DNA of 64,000 nt from Agromyces soli (GCF_022811605.1 NZ_CP094533.1:1612001-1676000), one strand, 5' to 3'; positions 24,519 through 32,967 are shown, counted from the first letter of the stretch. A program made the numbers and translations. The notes: generated by a model from the letters alone, not told the origin.

Positions 24519-25721
24519 ATGACGGTCCACTACGAACTGCCCACGGCCGCGGATTTCTCGGTGCTGGCGGGGGCGCATCACCCGGCGGTCACGATCTACG
24601 CCTCGACCTCACCCGTGGTGAGCGAGCGCGAACGCGCCGAGGTGGCGGTCAAGAGCGGCTTCGACGAGGCGCTCGAACATCTGAAGGCCGCGGGCGCCGA
24701 CACGGCCGAACTCGACGCGATCCGCGCCGAGCGCGACCGGATCCTCGGCGACCAGCAGCTCTGGGGCGGCCTCGCCCGCTCGCTCGCGCTGTTCGTCTCG
24801 CCGGACGTGAGCGAGGTGTTCGTGCTGCCGAACCGGCTCGACGACGCCGTGCACGTCGGCTCCCACTTCACGCTCGGCCAGCTGCTGCGCGCACCGAGCC
24901 AGGACCAGGAGGCCTTCGCGATCACCATCTCGGCGAGCGAGTGGGCGCTCTGGCACGCGACCCCGACCGACCGCGCCGTGAAGCTGCCGATCGACCAGCA
25001 GGGCACCGCGAACCTCGACGAGGCCACCAACCGGGAGCCCGGCGAGGACAAGCCCCGGGGCTCGAACCGCGGCACCGCCAGCCAGTTCGGCGGCGCCAGC
25101 CGGTTGCTCGGCGACGAGGGCCGCAAGACCCTCCTCGACCAGTACACGAAGCGCGTCATCGAGGTCGCCCGGCGCGAGCTGCTCGAACGGGACCCCGACG
25201 AGCGGGTGCCGGTGTTCGTGTTCGCCGCCGAGCCGCTGCTCAGCCTCTTCCTGCAGAACACCAGAAACTCGCGCCGCGTCGTCGCCGTGCCGGGTTCGCC
25301 CGACCGCCTCGGTGCGGCCGAGCTCGACGAGATCCTCCGCCGCGAACTCGGCCGGCTGAACGTGCGCGAGGCCGAGCGGGCGCTCCGCGCGCTCGCCGAG
25401 GGCAGCGCCGGCCGGGTCGAGCGCGACCTCGCCGCGATCGCGAGGGAGGCGGCCGACGGCGCCGTCGAGACCTTCTGGTTCGACTTCACCACCTCGGTCA
25501 ACGGCACCCTCGACCGGGAGTCCGGCGCGATCGAGTTCGCCACCGACCACGGCGCCGGCGACGCGCTCGCCGACGGCACGCCGGCGGGCGACCTGCTGCC
25601 GCAGCTCGCCCTGCTCGTCGTCTCGAAGGGCGGCAAGGTCGTCACCGTGCGGGCCAGCGAGCTCGACGGCGGCGTCTGGTCGGCGCCGGCGATGGCGGAG
25701 CTGCGCTTCGCCCTCGCCTGA
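24519..25721 (+). CDS. baeRF3-like protein (release-factor/eL30-fold family)
   Basis: A 400-residue protein resembling the bacterial homologues of archaeo-eukaryotic release factor (baeRF), probably the baeRF3 group. Supporting segments are AVTIYASTSPVVSERERAEV near residue 25, then GSHFTLGQLLRAPSQDQEAF and ISASEWALWHAT near residues 110-150. A C-terminal eRF1-domain-3-like part also fits (residues 310-400). A polar, Gly/Asn/Arg-rich insertion lies near 165-190. Family members are thought to act on ribosomes or tRNA, but none is well characterised. An SD-like GAGGGGG precedes the ATG at 24519 by about six bases. TATGGT at 24465-24470 is a possible -10. Confidence 0.7.
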   Translation: MTVHYELPTAADFSVLAGAHHPAVTIYASTSPVVSERERAEVAVKSGFDEALEHLKAAGADTAELDAIRAERDRILGDQQLWGGLARSLALFVSPDVSEVFVLPNRLDDAVHVGSHFTLGQLLRAPSQDQEAFAITISASEWALWHATPTDRAVKLPIDQQGTANLDEATNREPGEDKPRGSNRGTASQFGGASRLLGDEGRKTLLDQYTKRVIEVARRELLERDPDERVPVFVFAAEPLLSLFLQNTRNSRRVVAVPGSPDRLGAAELDEILRRELGRLNVREAERALRALAEGSAGRVERDLAAIAREAADGAVETFWFDFTTSVNGTLDRESGAIEFATDHGAGDALADGTPAGDLLPQLALLVVSKGGKVVTVRASELDGGVWSAPAMAELRFALA

Positions 25722-25745
25722 GCACGACCCTCGCGCGCAGGCGCG

Positions 25746-25782
25746 GAACGGCGGGATGCCTCCCCGAGGCATCCCGCCGTTC
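25746..25782. terminator. Bidirectional terminator hairpin
   Basis: Sixteen-base perfect arms GAACGGCGGGATGCCT (25746-25761) and its complement (25767-25782) with a five-base loop lie between the convergent baeRF-like gene and the 126-residue gene. The stem contains the GGATGCC word common in this window. Confidence 0.82.
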
Positions 25783-25795
25783 GCGTCGCCCGGCG

Positions 25796-26176
25796 TCAGC
25801 CCCGGATCAGCTCGCCCGCGGCCGCCTGGTCGGGTGCAGGCTCGGCGACGGCCACGGCGAGCGGTTCCCGCCCGGGGAGCTGGATGACGATCTCGGTGGC
25901 GGCGGAGTCCTCGACGATGGCCTCCACCTGGGTGACGGTGTCGGCGCGGAGGACCGCGTCGTCGGGCGGGGTCTCGCGCACGGCCAGCCACAGCGAGTCC
26001 GGGTGCGGCACCACCCCGCCGTTGACGGGGACGAGCGCGAGGGTCCAGCCGGGGCTCGGGCAGAGCCCCGAGCCGACGATGCGGATCAGGCGTGAGCCGC
26101 AGGAGCGCACGGCCGTCGCCCGGAAGCGGACCGCGCGATAGTCGCAGAACAGTACGGGGGAGAAGGGCCGGGTCAT
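25796..26176 (-). CDS. Hypothetical protein, 126 residues
   Basis: I do not recognise this protein. It has no signal peptide or membrane helix. Residues 15-45 include four cysteines or serines in a strand-rich stretch (VRSCGSRLIRIVGSGLCPSP). Residues 85-110 look like two strands joined by an acidic turn (AIVEDSAATEIVIQLPGREP). Codon use matches neighbours. A TACCGT hexamer precedes the ATG at near-leaderless distance, and a terminator follows, so a real single-gene transcript is plausible. Confidence 0.65.
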   Translation of the reverse strand: MTRPFSPVLFCDYRAVRFRATAVRSCGSRLIRIVGSGLCPSPGWTLALVPVNGGVVPHPDSLWLAVRETPPDDAVLRADTVTQVEAIVEDSAATEIVIQLPGREPLAVAVAEPAPDQAAAGELIRG

Positions 26177-26183
26177 GCCGCAG

Positions 26184-26189
26184 ACGGTA
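26184..26189 (-). promoter_or_regulatory. -10 element TACCGT, near-leaderless start of the 126-residue gene
   Basis: Minus-strand TACCGT ends seven bases before ATG 26176. Confidence 0.45.
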
Positions 26190-26255
26190 GCCGCGGGCGA
26201 GGCCGCGCGGCCTCAGGGCGAGCGCTGAACCGGTCTCAGGGTGAGGTCGCCCGCG

Positions 26256-26261
26256 TACGAT
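26256..26261 (+). promoter_or_regulatory. -10 element TACGAT, leaderless start of LLM oxidoreductase
   Basis: TACGAT ends seven bases before ATG 26269, which favours that codon over the in-frame GTG at 26263. Confidence 0.5.
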
Positions 26262-26268
26262 CGTGAGC

Positions 26269-27270
26269 ATGCGCTTCGGAATGTTCGTCCCCCAGGGCTG
26301 GCGTCACGACCTCGTCGGCATCGATCCCCGCGAGCAGTGGGGCGTGATGCGCTCCCTCGCCGAGTTCGCCGACCGTGAGGGCTCGCCGTGGGAGGCGATC
26401 TGGGTCTACGACCACTTCCACACGGTGCCGGTGCCGTCCGAGCACGAGGCGACGCACGAGGCGTGGTCGCTGATGGCCGCGTTCGCGGCGTCGACCTCGC
26501 GCGTGCGGCTCGGGCAGATGTGCACGTGCATGAGCTACCGGAACCCCGCCTACCTCGCGAAGGTCGCGGCGACCGTCGACATCGTCTCAGGCGGGCGCGT
26601 CGAGATGGGCATCGGCGGCGGCTGGTACGAGCACGAGTGGCGCGCGTACGGCTACGGCTTCCCCGAGGTGCCCGAGCGGCTGGCTCGGCTCCGCGAGGGC
26701 GTCGAGATCATGCACCAGGCGTGGACCACCGGGACTGCGACCTTCCACGGCGAGCACTACCGGGTCGACGGCGCGATCGTGCAGCCGCAGCCGCTGCAGG
26801 ACGGCGGCATCCCCATGTGGATCGCCGGCGGCGGCGAGAAGGTCACGCTCCGCATCGCGGCGAAGTACGCGAGCGCGACGAACTTCTTCGGCAGCCCCGA
26901 GGAGTTCAGCCACAAGAGCGAGGTGCTGCGCGGGCACTGCGAGCGCCTCGGCCGGCCCTTCGACGAGATCACCCGCTCGGCGAACTTCAACACCGTCATC
27001 GGCGTCGACGAGGCCGACGTGGAGCGCCGGCTCGAGGCGGTGCACGCGCGCCTCGCCGGCTCGGCGGGCGACGCCGCGGCGGCGAAGTTCATCGCCGACT
27101 TCCGCGCGGATGCCGCGATCGCCGTCGGCACGGTCGACGCCGTCGTGGAACGGTTGCGGGACATGCGCGAGCGCGGCCTCGGCTACGCGATCCACTACTT
27201 CCCGGAGGCGGCGTACGACCGCAGCGGGCTCGAGCTCTTCGAGCGCGAGGTCATCCCCGCGCTGAGCTGA
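26269..27270 (+). CDS. LLM-class F420-dependent oxidoreductase
   Basis: A 333-residue luciferase-like TIM barrel. Segments such as FGMFVPQGW at the start, SRVRLGQMCTCMSYRNPAYL near residue 78 and RVEMGIGGGWYEHEWRAYGY near residue 112 place it in the F420-dependent class common in actinobacteria. F420 use is inferred from family resemblance, since no cofactor gene is nearby. The start is the ATG at 26269 on the basis of the -10 spacing. It is probably a redox enzyme of unknown substrate. Confidence 0.92.
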   Translation: MRFGMFVPQGWRHDLVGIDPREQWGVMRSLAEFADREGSPWEAIWVYDHFHTVPVPSEHEATHEAWSLMAAFAASTSRVRLGQMCTCMSYRNPAYLAKVAATVDIVSGGRVEMGIGGGWYEHEWRAYGYGFPEVPERLARLREGVEIMHQAWTTGTATFHGEHYRVDGAIVQPQPLQDGGIPMWIAGGGEKVTLRIAAKYASATNFFGSPEEFSHKSEVLRGHCERLGRPFDEITRSANFNTVIGVDEADVERRLEAVHARLAGSAGDAAAAKFIADFRADAAIAVGTVDAVVERLRDMRERGLGYAIHYFPEAAYDRSGLELFEREVIPALS

Positions 27271-27294
27271 GCTGAGCGCTCGGCGTCGCGCGGC

Positions 27295-27348
27295 GGCGCC
27301 GACGGCGAGCTCGGCGCCGACGGCGAGCTAGGCGCCGACGGCGTCGAG
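27295..27348. repeat. Three 18-bp tandem repeats between convergent genes
   Basis: Units at 27295-27312, 27313-27330 and 27331-27348 share the core GGCGCCGACGGCG; the third is divergent at its end. The array runs into the last codons and stop of the glutaredoxin gene, so the repeat expansion shapes its C-terminus. Confidence 0.75.
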
Positions 27349-27594
27349 CTTCGCGCCGAGCTCGGCGTCGGTGGGCTCGGTGAAGTGGGTGCCGTCGGGG
27401 AAGACCACGACGGGGATGTTCGTGCGGCCCGAGATCGACTTCGCCGTGTCGGCGGCCTCGACGTGCACCTCGAGGTCGACGTACTCGTAGTCGACGCCGC
27501 GGCGGTCGAGCAGCGCCTTCGAGCGACGGCAGTCGCCGCACCAGGCGGCGCCGTACATGGTGATCCGGTCGGGGTTCGCAGCAGTAGCAGTCAC
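27328..27594 (-). CDS. Glutaredoxin-like protein (mycoredoxin type)
   Basis: An 88-residue thioredoxin-fold protein. The active site is MYGAAWCGDCRRSKALLDRR with a CGDC pair near residues 19-22, and the cis-proline loop is SGRTNIPVVVFPDGTHFTEP. Actinobacterial relatives (mycoredoxin 1) reduce mixed disulfides with mycothiol. The CGDC rather than CGYC active site is a variant. The GTG at 27594 is chosen because TACAGT lies at exactly the leaderless distance. The stop lies within the tandem repeat array. Confidence 0.9.
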   Translation of the reverse strand: MTATAANPDRITMYGAAWCGDCRRSKALLDRRGVDYEYVDLEVHVEAADTAKSISGRTNIPVVVFPDGTHFTEPTDAELGAKLDAVGA

Positions 27595-27600
27595 ATCGAT

Positions 27601-27606
27601 ACTGTA
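27601..27606 (-). promoter_or_regulatory. -10 element TACAGT, leaderless GTG start of glutaredoxin
   Basis: Minus-strand TACAGT ends six bases before GTG 27594. The divergent promoter for the gene at 27661 lies about 43 bases away. Confidence 0.55.
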
Positions 27607-27648
27607 CGCATTACCTGGCTGGGGTATTCCCGAACGCCGCCCGCCGGT

Positions 27649-27654
27649 CAGACT
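27649..27654 (+). promoter_or_regulatory. -10 element CAGACT, leaderless start of the YdeI/DUF1905 gene
   Basis: CAGACT ends six bases before ATG 27661, and no Shine-Dalgarno is present. Confidence 0.45.
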
Positions 27655-27660
27655 GAGGGC

Positions 27661-28098
27661 ATGCGATTCGAGACGACGATGTCCCAGCTGGGCAACAACA
27701 CGGGCATCGAGATGCCGCCCGAGGTGATCGAGGCGCTCGGCGGCGGCAAGCGGCCGCCCGTGCTCGTGCGGGTGAACGGCTACGAGTACCGCAGCACGGT
27801 CGGGGTGATGGGCGGTCGCTCGCTCATCCCGTTCAGCTCGGACAAGCGGGCGGAGACCGGGATCGGCGGCGGCGACGCCATCGAGGTCGAGGTAGAGCTG
27901 GACACGGCGCCGCGCACCGTCGAGGTTCCAGCGGACTTCCGGGCCGCGCTCGAGGCCGCTCCCGGTGCCGTCGCCGCGTTCGAGGCGCTGGCGCCGAGCC
28001 ACAAGAAGGCCCACGTCACCGCGATCGAGCAGGCGAAGGCCGCGGAGACCCGGCAGCGCCGTATCGACGCCGCGGTCGCGAAGCTCGTCGGGGGTTGA
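27661..28098 (+). CDS. YdeI/OmdA-family protein with DUF1905 domain
   Basis: A 145-residue protein. Residues 1-95 form a DUF1905 beta-barrel domain (PPVLVRVNGYEYRSTVGVMG and GDAIEVEVELDTAPRTVEVP). Residues 98-140 form the YdeI/OmpD-associated helical segment (FEALAPSHKKAHVTAIEQAK and AETRQRRIDAAVAKL). Relatives are annotated as bacteriocin-protection or OmpD-associated proteins, but the biochemical role is unknown. It is divergent from the glutaredoxin gene. Confidence 0.9.
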   Translation: MRFETTMSQLGNNTGIEMPPEVIEALGGGKRPPVLVRVNGYEYRSTVGVMGGRSLIPFSSDKRAETGIGGGDAIEVEVELDTAPRTVEVPADFRAALEAAPGAVAAFEALAPSHKKAHVTAIEQAKAAETRQRRIDAAVAKLVGG

Positions 28099-28106
28099 GC
28101 TCGGCC

Positions 28107-28176
28107 GCTGTGCTGACGCCGCTGTGCTGACGCCCCTGTGCTGACGCCGCTGTGCTGACGCCGCTGCGCTGACGCC
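28107..28176. repeat. Five 14-bp tandem repeats between convergent genes
   Basis: Units of GCTGTGCTGACGCC start at 28107, 28121, 28135, 28149 and 28163, the later ones with single changes, and a sixth partial copy follows at 28177. They fill the gap between the convergent YdeI and helicase genes. No start codon with a ribosome site suggests coding. The direct repeats could slip and vary in number between strains. Confidence 0.88.
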
Positions 28177-28183
28177 GTTGCGG

Positions 28184-31100
28184 TCAGGCGCGGCCGACGA
28201 GACGCATGAAGCCGCTGAGCTGGGCCACCCCCTCGGCTCGGTGCGGGAGCCCGTCGAGCAGCCCGGGCGAGTACACGAGGTAGGCCGCCCACTTGGCCCG
28301 CGAGATCGCCACGTTCAGCCGGTTCTTGAGCAGGAGGAACTCGAGCCCGCGCGGCGCCGAGCGCGCCGAGGATGCCGCGAGCGACACGATCGCGATCACC
28401 GCCTCCTGCCCCTGGAACTTGTCGACCGTGCCCACCGGCACCTCGTGCAGGCCGGCAGCGTCGAGCGCCTCCCGCACGACGCCGAGCTGCGCGTTGTACG
28501 GGGTGACGACGATGAGGTCGGCGGGCTCGAGCCGGCGGGGCGCCGCCCGCACCGGACCGTCGGCCGAGTCGTCGGCGTCGATCCACTCGCGGCCGAGCAG
28601 CGAGCGGGCGAGGTCGACGACCGCCTGCGCCTCTTCCGGCGAGTGCGTCGAGTTGCCCTCGTGCTCGACCGGGATCGGCGTGAGCCCGGGCGCGACGCCG
28701 TCGAGCGAGCGACTGGCGGCGACGGGATGGGACTGCAGTTCGCCCTCGTAGGAGAGCCGCGACACGGGGGCCGCGACGGCCGGGTGCATGCGCCGGCTCT
28801 CGGCGAGGAAGTAGCCGAACTCTGCCGGCAGCACGTCGTGCCCGTCGGCGACCCAGCCGAGCGCCGAGGCGTCGACCGGCTCCGGGTGCAGCGCCTGGCT
28901 CACCTGCGGAAGCTGCTGCGGATCGCCGAGCAGCAGCAGATTGCGGGCCGCCACCGACACCGCGATGGTCGAGGCGAGGGAGAACTGGCCGGCCTCGTCG
29001 ATGACGAGCAGGTCGAGCGAGCCCCGCGGGATGCGGCGCACATTGCAGAAGTCCCAGGCGGTGCCGCCGACGACGTGGCCGTCGGGCCGTTCGGAGACGA
29101 ACGACGTGAGCTCGTCTTTTCGGGCGAACGCGGTGAACGCGCGCAGCCCCGCCTCGGCCGGGTCTTTCACGGCCTTGCCCACGAGCCCGGGGTCGAGCCC
29201 TGCGGCGACGATCGCCTCGAGCAGGTGCTCGACGACGGTGTGCGATTGCGCGACGACGCCGATGCGCCAGCCGTGCTCGCGGACGAGTCTGGCGATGACG
29301 CGGGCGGCGAGGTAGGTCTTGCCGGTGCCGGGCGGACCCTGCACGGCGAGGTAGGAGTGCTCGAGCCGGCGCACCGAGTCGACGACGGCGCCGAGGTAGT
29401 CGTGCTCGGCGCCGACCGGCGCGAGCGAACCCGTGGTGCGCGGCGGGCGACGCCGCAGCACGTCCATGCCGGGGTTGCGGGGAAGCTCGGGGTCGAGGGT
29501 CGGGATCGCCGCAGCCCACTCGGCGATCGCGTCGCGCAGGGCGTCGGCCCGCGGGGGAGCGCCGGGCGCGATCGCGACGGGCAGGTCGCGCCACGTGCGC
29601 CCCGGCTGGCCGCGTTCCTCGACCCGCACCCCGGCGTCACCGGCCTCGACCACGACGGCGTTCGACCAGGCCCGCTGCCCCGGCCTCGCGGACTGGGCGT
29701 CGAACGGCGCCGGCCAGTCGTAGAGGAGGAACACCTCGGCGCCCGGGCTGAAGCGCGAGCCGGGGGCGACCCGACCGTCGAGCAGCAGCTCACGGCGGGC
29801 GCTCTGCCAGCGCGGCTCCTCGTACCAGTTGCCGAGCGCACGCGAACGCGCGGGGTCGACGATGAGCACGTCGCGGTGGTCTTCCCAGCTCTCGACGGGC
29901 TGGTCGCAGCGCAGGTAGTGCGACCACCAGAAGCTCTTGGCCTCTCGGGCGTGGTAGTCGATCGCGGCGGAGGCGAGCGCGAGCGCTTCGGTGTCGGCGT
30001 CGCGCCGGACGCCGTCGAGCGTCGGCCGGGCCGCCTCGCGCTGCTGCACCATCGCGCGCAGACGGAGCGCGAGCGGCGAGGCCTCGTAGATGCGCCCGGG
30101 CGCCCGGTCGGCGAGCAGCGCGCCCGGCACCGGCGTGACGCCGGCTCCGCGGCCCAGCTCGAGCAGCCAGTCCCGCAGGCGCAGGGTGGAGACGCAGTCG
30201 TAGCGGTTGTAGTCGGCCAGGTCGGCGAGGATGCGGGCGGCCTCGGCCGCGGCCTCCGCATCGCCCTCGAGCTGCCCCGCCGCCTGCAGCTCGCTCGCCC
30301 GCACGTATTCGGTGATGGAGTCGGCGCCCGACTTGACGTCGGCCTCGCGCAGCTCGGCGCCCATGTAGAGCGGCTCGAGCTTCTTGATGGAGTACGAGCG
30401 GCTGCCCACCCGCACCGCGCGCTTGACGATCGGGTAGAGGTCGACGAGCACGCCGTCGGCGAGGAGCTGGTCGACCTCGGCCTCGCCCACGCCGTGCCGG
30501 GCGGCGATGGCGGTCAGGTGCGTGCGCTCGTAGCTCGCGTAGTGGAAGATGTGCAGCTCGGGGTGCACCTGGCGGCGCAGCTTGACGAGCTCGAGGAATC
30601 GCACGAGCGCTTCGCGCTCCTCGGCGAAGGAGTGCGCCCAGAACGCCGTGTACTGCTCGGCGGTGTCGATCATGCCCCAGAGGTAGTCGAGGTTCCACTT
30701 CGTGCCGTCGCCCTCGGTGTAGAGCGGGTCGCCCTCGAAGTCGAAGAACAGGTCTCCCGGGCTCGGCTCGGGGATGGCCGCGATCGCGCGCGCCTCGCGC
30801 AGCTCGACGGGCGGGGCGAGGGGCGGGTCGCCTTCGCGCCAGGCGCCGGACGCCTCGGCGGCGCTCGCCTCGGACTCGGCGCGCAGCTGCAGCCGGGCCT
30901 GGGCGCGCAGGTTCTCGAGCGTCGCCTCGGCGAGGTGGGGCACGGGGCCGGTCGACGCGGCGAGCCCGTCGATCGTCGTGATGCCGGCCGCCGCGAGCGG
31001 CTCCCGCTGCGTGGTGCGCAGCCCGCCGACCATCAGCACGTCGCGGTTGGCCTGCACCTCGAGCTCGCAGGTGGGGCAGCGCCCGTCGTGCGTGTAGCGC

Positions 31101-31741
31101 GGGTCGCCCCAGGCGACCGGCGCGGTGTCGGCCTCGCGCTCGGCGACGATGCGGCGCATGCGGGCGAGCCGCTCGCGGTACACCGGCAGGATGTCGGCGA
31201 GCGAGTGCGCGCTCACGGAGCCGTCGCCGAGCAGGAGCTCGACGGTGTCGTCGAGCGGCACGCCGAGCCGGTCGAGCTGCTCGGCGTAGGCCCCGAGCTG
31301 CAGCAGGGCGGTGACCCTGGCGTGCCGGGCGAGCTTGGAGTCCTGCACGCGGTAGCTGCCGTCGGGCCGGCGCACGATGAAGTCGGCGAAGCCGATGAAA
31401 TCGGGTTCGGCGAAGGTCGCCTGGAACACGACGGGCGCCCCGGCGGCGAACGCCGCGCTCGTCGCCGCGACGGCGGCCGCCACCTGCTCGAGGTCGCGCA
31501 CGTCGGGGCGCTCGATCTCGACGACCCCGTCGCCGAACTCCGCCCGGTAGCGCTCGAGCACGCGCAGCTCGTGCGCATCGCCCAGCTCGCCGGCGCGGCG
31601 CAGCATGGGATCGTCGAGCGGGGCGAACAGCGCGTCGCGGCCGAGCTTCTGGTCGAGTTCGCGCAGGAAGGCGAACTCGCAGTCGCTCGCCTTCTTGAGG
31701 TCGCTCGCGCTCGTCACCACGGAGCCGTTCAGCAGGTACAT
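28184..31741 (-). CDS. TM0106-type RecB-like nuclease, RNase H-like and SF1 helicase fusion
   Basis: A 1185-residue nucleic-acid enzyme. The N-terminal part (1-300) is the TM0106 RecB-like nuclease, with GFADFIVRRPDGSYRVQDSK and a CPTCELE cysteine pair. An RNase H-like exonuclease follows (LFFDFEGDPLY near 330 and YNRYDCVSTLRLRDWL near 513). The C-terminal SF1 helicase (790-1180) has GPPGTGKTYLAARV near 807, LLVIDEAGQFS near 910, LLLLGDPQQLPQVS near 940, VGTVDKFQGQE near 1107 and NRLNVAISRAK near 1143. AAGGAG lies seven bases before the ATG. A role in DNA/RNA processing or repair is likely but unproven. Confidence 0.93.
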   Translation of the reverse strand: MYLLNGSVVTSASDLKKASDCEFAFLRELDQKLGRDALFAPLDDPMLRRAGELGDAHELRVLERYRAEFGDGVVEIERPDVRDLEQVAAAVAATSAAFAAGAPVVFQATFAEPDFIGFADFIVRRPDGSYRVQDSKLARHARVTALLQLGAYAEQLDRLGVPLDDTVELLLGDGSVSAHSLADILPVYRERLARMRRIVAEREADTAPVAWGDPRYTHDGRCPTCELEVQANRDVLMVGGLRTTQREPLAAAGITTIDGLAASTGPVPHLAEATLENLRAQARLQLRAESEASAAEASGAWREGDPPLAPPVELREARAIAAIPEPSPGDLFFDFEGDPLYTEGDGTKWNLDYLWGMIDTAEQYTAFWAHSFAEEREALVRFLELVKLRRQVHPELHIFHYASYERTHLTAIAARHGVGEAEVDQLLADGVLVDLYPIVKRAVRVGSRSYSIKKLEPLYMGAELREADVKSGADSITEYVRASELQAAGQLEGDAEAAAEAARILADLADYNRYDCVSTLRLRDWLLELGRGAGVTPVPGALLADRAPGRIYEASPLALRLRAMVQQREAARPTLDGVRRDADTEALALASAAIDYHAREAKSFWWSHYLRCDQPVESWEDHRDVLIVDPARSRALGNWYEEPRWQSARRELLLDGRVAPGSRFSPGAEVFLLYDWPAPFDAQSARPGQRAWSNAVVVEAGDAGVRVEERGQPGRTWRDLPVAIAPGAPPRADALRDAIAEWAAAIPTLDPELPRNPGMDVLRRRPPRTTGSLAPVGAEHDYLGAVVDSVRRLEHSYLAVQGPPGTGKTYLAARVIARLVREHGWRIGVVAQSHTVVEHLLEAIVAAGLDPGLVGKAVKDPAEAGLRAFTAFARKDELTSFVSERPDGHVVGGTAWDFCNVRRIPRGSLDLLVIDEAGQFSLASTIAVSVAARNLLLLGDPQQLPQVSQALHPEPVDASALGWVADGHDVLPAEFGYFLAESRRMHPAVAAPVSRLSYEGELQSHPVAASRSLDGVAPGLTPIPVEHEGNSTHSPEEAQAVVDLARSLLGREWIDADDSADGPVRAAPRRLEPADLIVVTPYNAQLGVVREALDAAGLHEVPVGTVDKFQGQEAVIAIVSLAASSARSAPRGLEFLLLKNRLNVAISRAKWAAYLVYSPGLLDGLPHRAEGVAQLSGFMRLVGRA

Positions 31742-31800
31742 CGGGCTCCTTCGTTCGGGATGCCTCCACGCTAGCCGGTGCGTCCGACACGGCATCGGCG

Positions 31801-31806
31801 TAGGGT
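31801..31806 (+). promoter_or_regulatory. -10 element TAGGGT, near-leaderless start of the YjbR gene
   Basis: TAGGGT ends seven bases before ATG 31814. It lies 60 bases from the divergent helicase start. Confidence 0.5.
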
Positions 31807-31813
31807 GTGCGGC

Positions 31814-32206
31814 ATGGCCGACTGGGAGCAGCTCCGCCGTCTCGCCCTCGCCCTGCCCGACACGAGCGAGGGCACGAGTTGGGGGTCTGCGCACTGGCGC
31901 GTGCACGGCAAGGGCTTCGTCTGGGAGCGGCCGCTGCGCAAGACCGACCTTGCGGAGCTCGGCCTCGACGAGCAGCCGGGCCCGATCATGGGCGCCAGGG
32001 TCGAGGACGAGGCGGTGAAGCTCGCCCTCGTCGAGGAGGACCCGGCGGTGTTCTTCACGATCCACCACTTCGACGGCTGGTCGGCGGTCCTCGCGCGGCT
32101 CGACCGCATCTCCGACCGGCGCCTCGAGGAGCTCGTCGAGGAGGCCTGGCTGCTGATGGCGCCGCCGAAGCTCGGCCGGGAGTGGCTCGAGGCCCACCCG
32201 GACTGA
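31814..32206 (+). CDS. MmcQ/YjbR family protein
   Basis: A 130-residue single-domain protein. The family pattern is visible as LALALPDTSEGTSWGSAHWR at the N-terminus, then MGARVEDEAVKLALVEEDPA, FFTIHHFDGWSAVLARL and a C-terminal LVEEAWLLMAPPKL. The fold is CyaY-like and is sometimes called DNA-binding, though that is poorly supported. Its stop lies seven bases from that of the convergent TetR gene. Confidence 0.9.
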   Translation: MADWEQLRRLALALPDTSEGTSWGSAHWRVHGKGFVWERPLRKTDLAELGLDEQPGPIMGARVEDEAVKLALVEEDPAVFFTIHHFDGWSAVLARLDRISDRRLEELVEEAWLLMAPPKLGREWLEAHPD

Positions 32207-32213
32207 GCGCCGC

Positions 32214-32846
32214 CTACGCCCCGGGCGCGTCGAGGGCGCCGCGGGGCAACCCGAGCATCCCCTCGACGGCGTGGCTGATGAGCGAGCCCCGATCGGTCGT
32301 GTCGCCCCAGCGCACGAGCGCCTGCGCGTTCAGCCCGTCGACCATGCCGAGGAGCTGCCAGGCCACCGCCGCGGGGTCCTCGGTCTCGAACTCGCCCGCG
32401 TCGACCCCGGCCGAGATGACGTCCTGGATCACGCCCTGCCAGGCATCCATCTGCGCGCGCACCTCGACCGCGAGCGTCTCGTTGCGGCGGCCGAGCGCCC
32501 ACGCCTCGACCCAGACGAGGGTGACGTCGTCGCGGCTGCCGTCGAGAATGGTGCGCACGAGCATGCCGAGCTGCTCGCGCGGGCCGGGCAGCCCGTCGAG
32601 CAGCGCCTCGATCTCGGCGACCTCGGCCGAGACGACCGAGGCGAAGGTGCGCGCGATGAGCACGTCCATGCTCGGCACGTAGTGCGCGACGAGCGCCGGG
32701 GCGACGCCGGCGCGCGCCGCGACGGCGCGCAGGGTGACGGCGGCGAGCCCCTCCTCGAGCGCGAGCGCGCGGGCGGCGTTCGCGATGGAGAGCGCCCGCT
32801 CCGCGGGGGACATCCTGGTGGCGCGCTGACGGGTCGGCGTTGACAT
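32214..32846 (-). CDS. TetR family regulator, BetI-like
   Basis: A 210-residue regulator. The helix-turn-helix reads VTLRAVAARAGVAPALVAHY (residues about 37-56). The C-terminal half has VEAWALGRRNETLAVEVRAQ and VAWQLLGMVDGLNAQALVRW, typical of the BetI branch whose members often control amine or polyamine genes. It is divergent from the agmatine deiminase-amidase pair, with a BetI-like inverted repeat between them. It is the likely repressor of that operon and of itself. The effector may be a polyamine or guanidino compound (inference). Confidence 0.9.
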   Translation of the reverse strand: MSTPTRQRATRMSPAERALSIANAARALALEEGLAAVTLRAVAARAGVAPALVAHYVPSMDVLIARTFASVVSAEVAEIEALLDGLPGPREQLGMLVRTILDGSRDDVTLVWVEAWALGRRNETLAVEVRAQMDAWQGVIQDVISAGVDAGEFETEDPAAVAWQLLGMVDGLNAQALVRWGDTTDRGSLISHAVEGMLGLPRGALDAPGA

Positions 32847-32877
32847 GATCCCCCATCCTAGATAGCCTCGGCGCAGA

Positions 32878-32897
32878 TATTGATCATTTGGTCAATA
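32878..32897. promoter_or_regulatory. Probable TetR/BetI operator
   Basis: A 20-base imperfect palindrome with outer arms TATTGA and TCAATA matches at 16 of 20 positions and contains GGTCAA, a half-site reminiscent of BetI-type operators. It lies in the 121-base gap between the divergent TetR and deiminase genes and is distinctly AT-rich against its surroundings. Confidence 0.65.
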
Positions 32898-32967
32898 GAA
32901 TCTGCGAACCTAGACGTGATGCCCCGGACCGCCGAGGCATCCCGAACCTCGAAGTGGAGGCTCCCCG

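Noticed and set aside
28107..28176. CRISPR array
   Set aside because: Units are contiguous without spacers; this is a simple tandem repeat.
28178..31774. 1198-codon plus-strand frame opposite the helicase fusion
   Set aside because: No motif is present, and the opposite strand carries all helicase and nuclease motifs in order.
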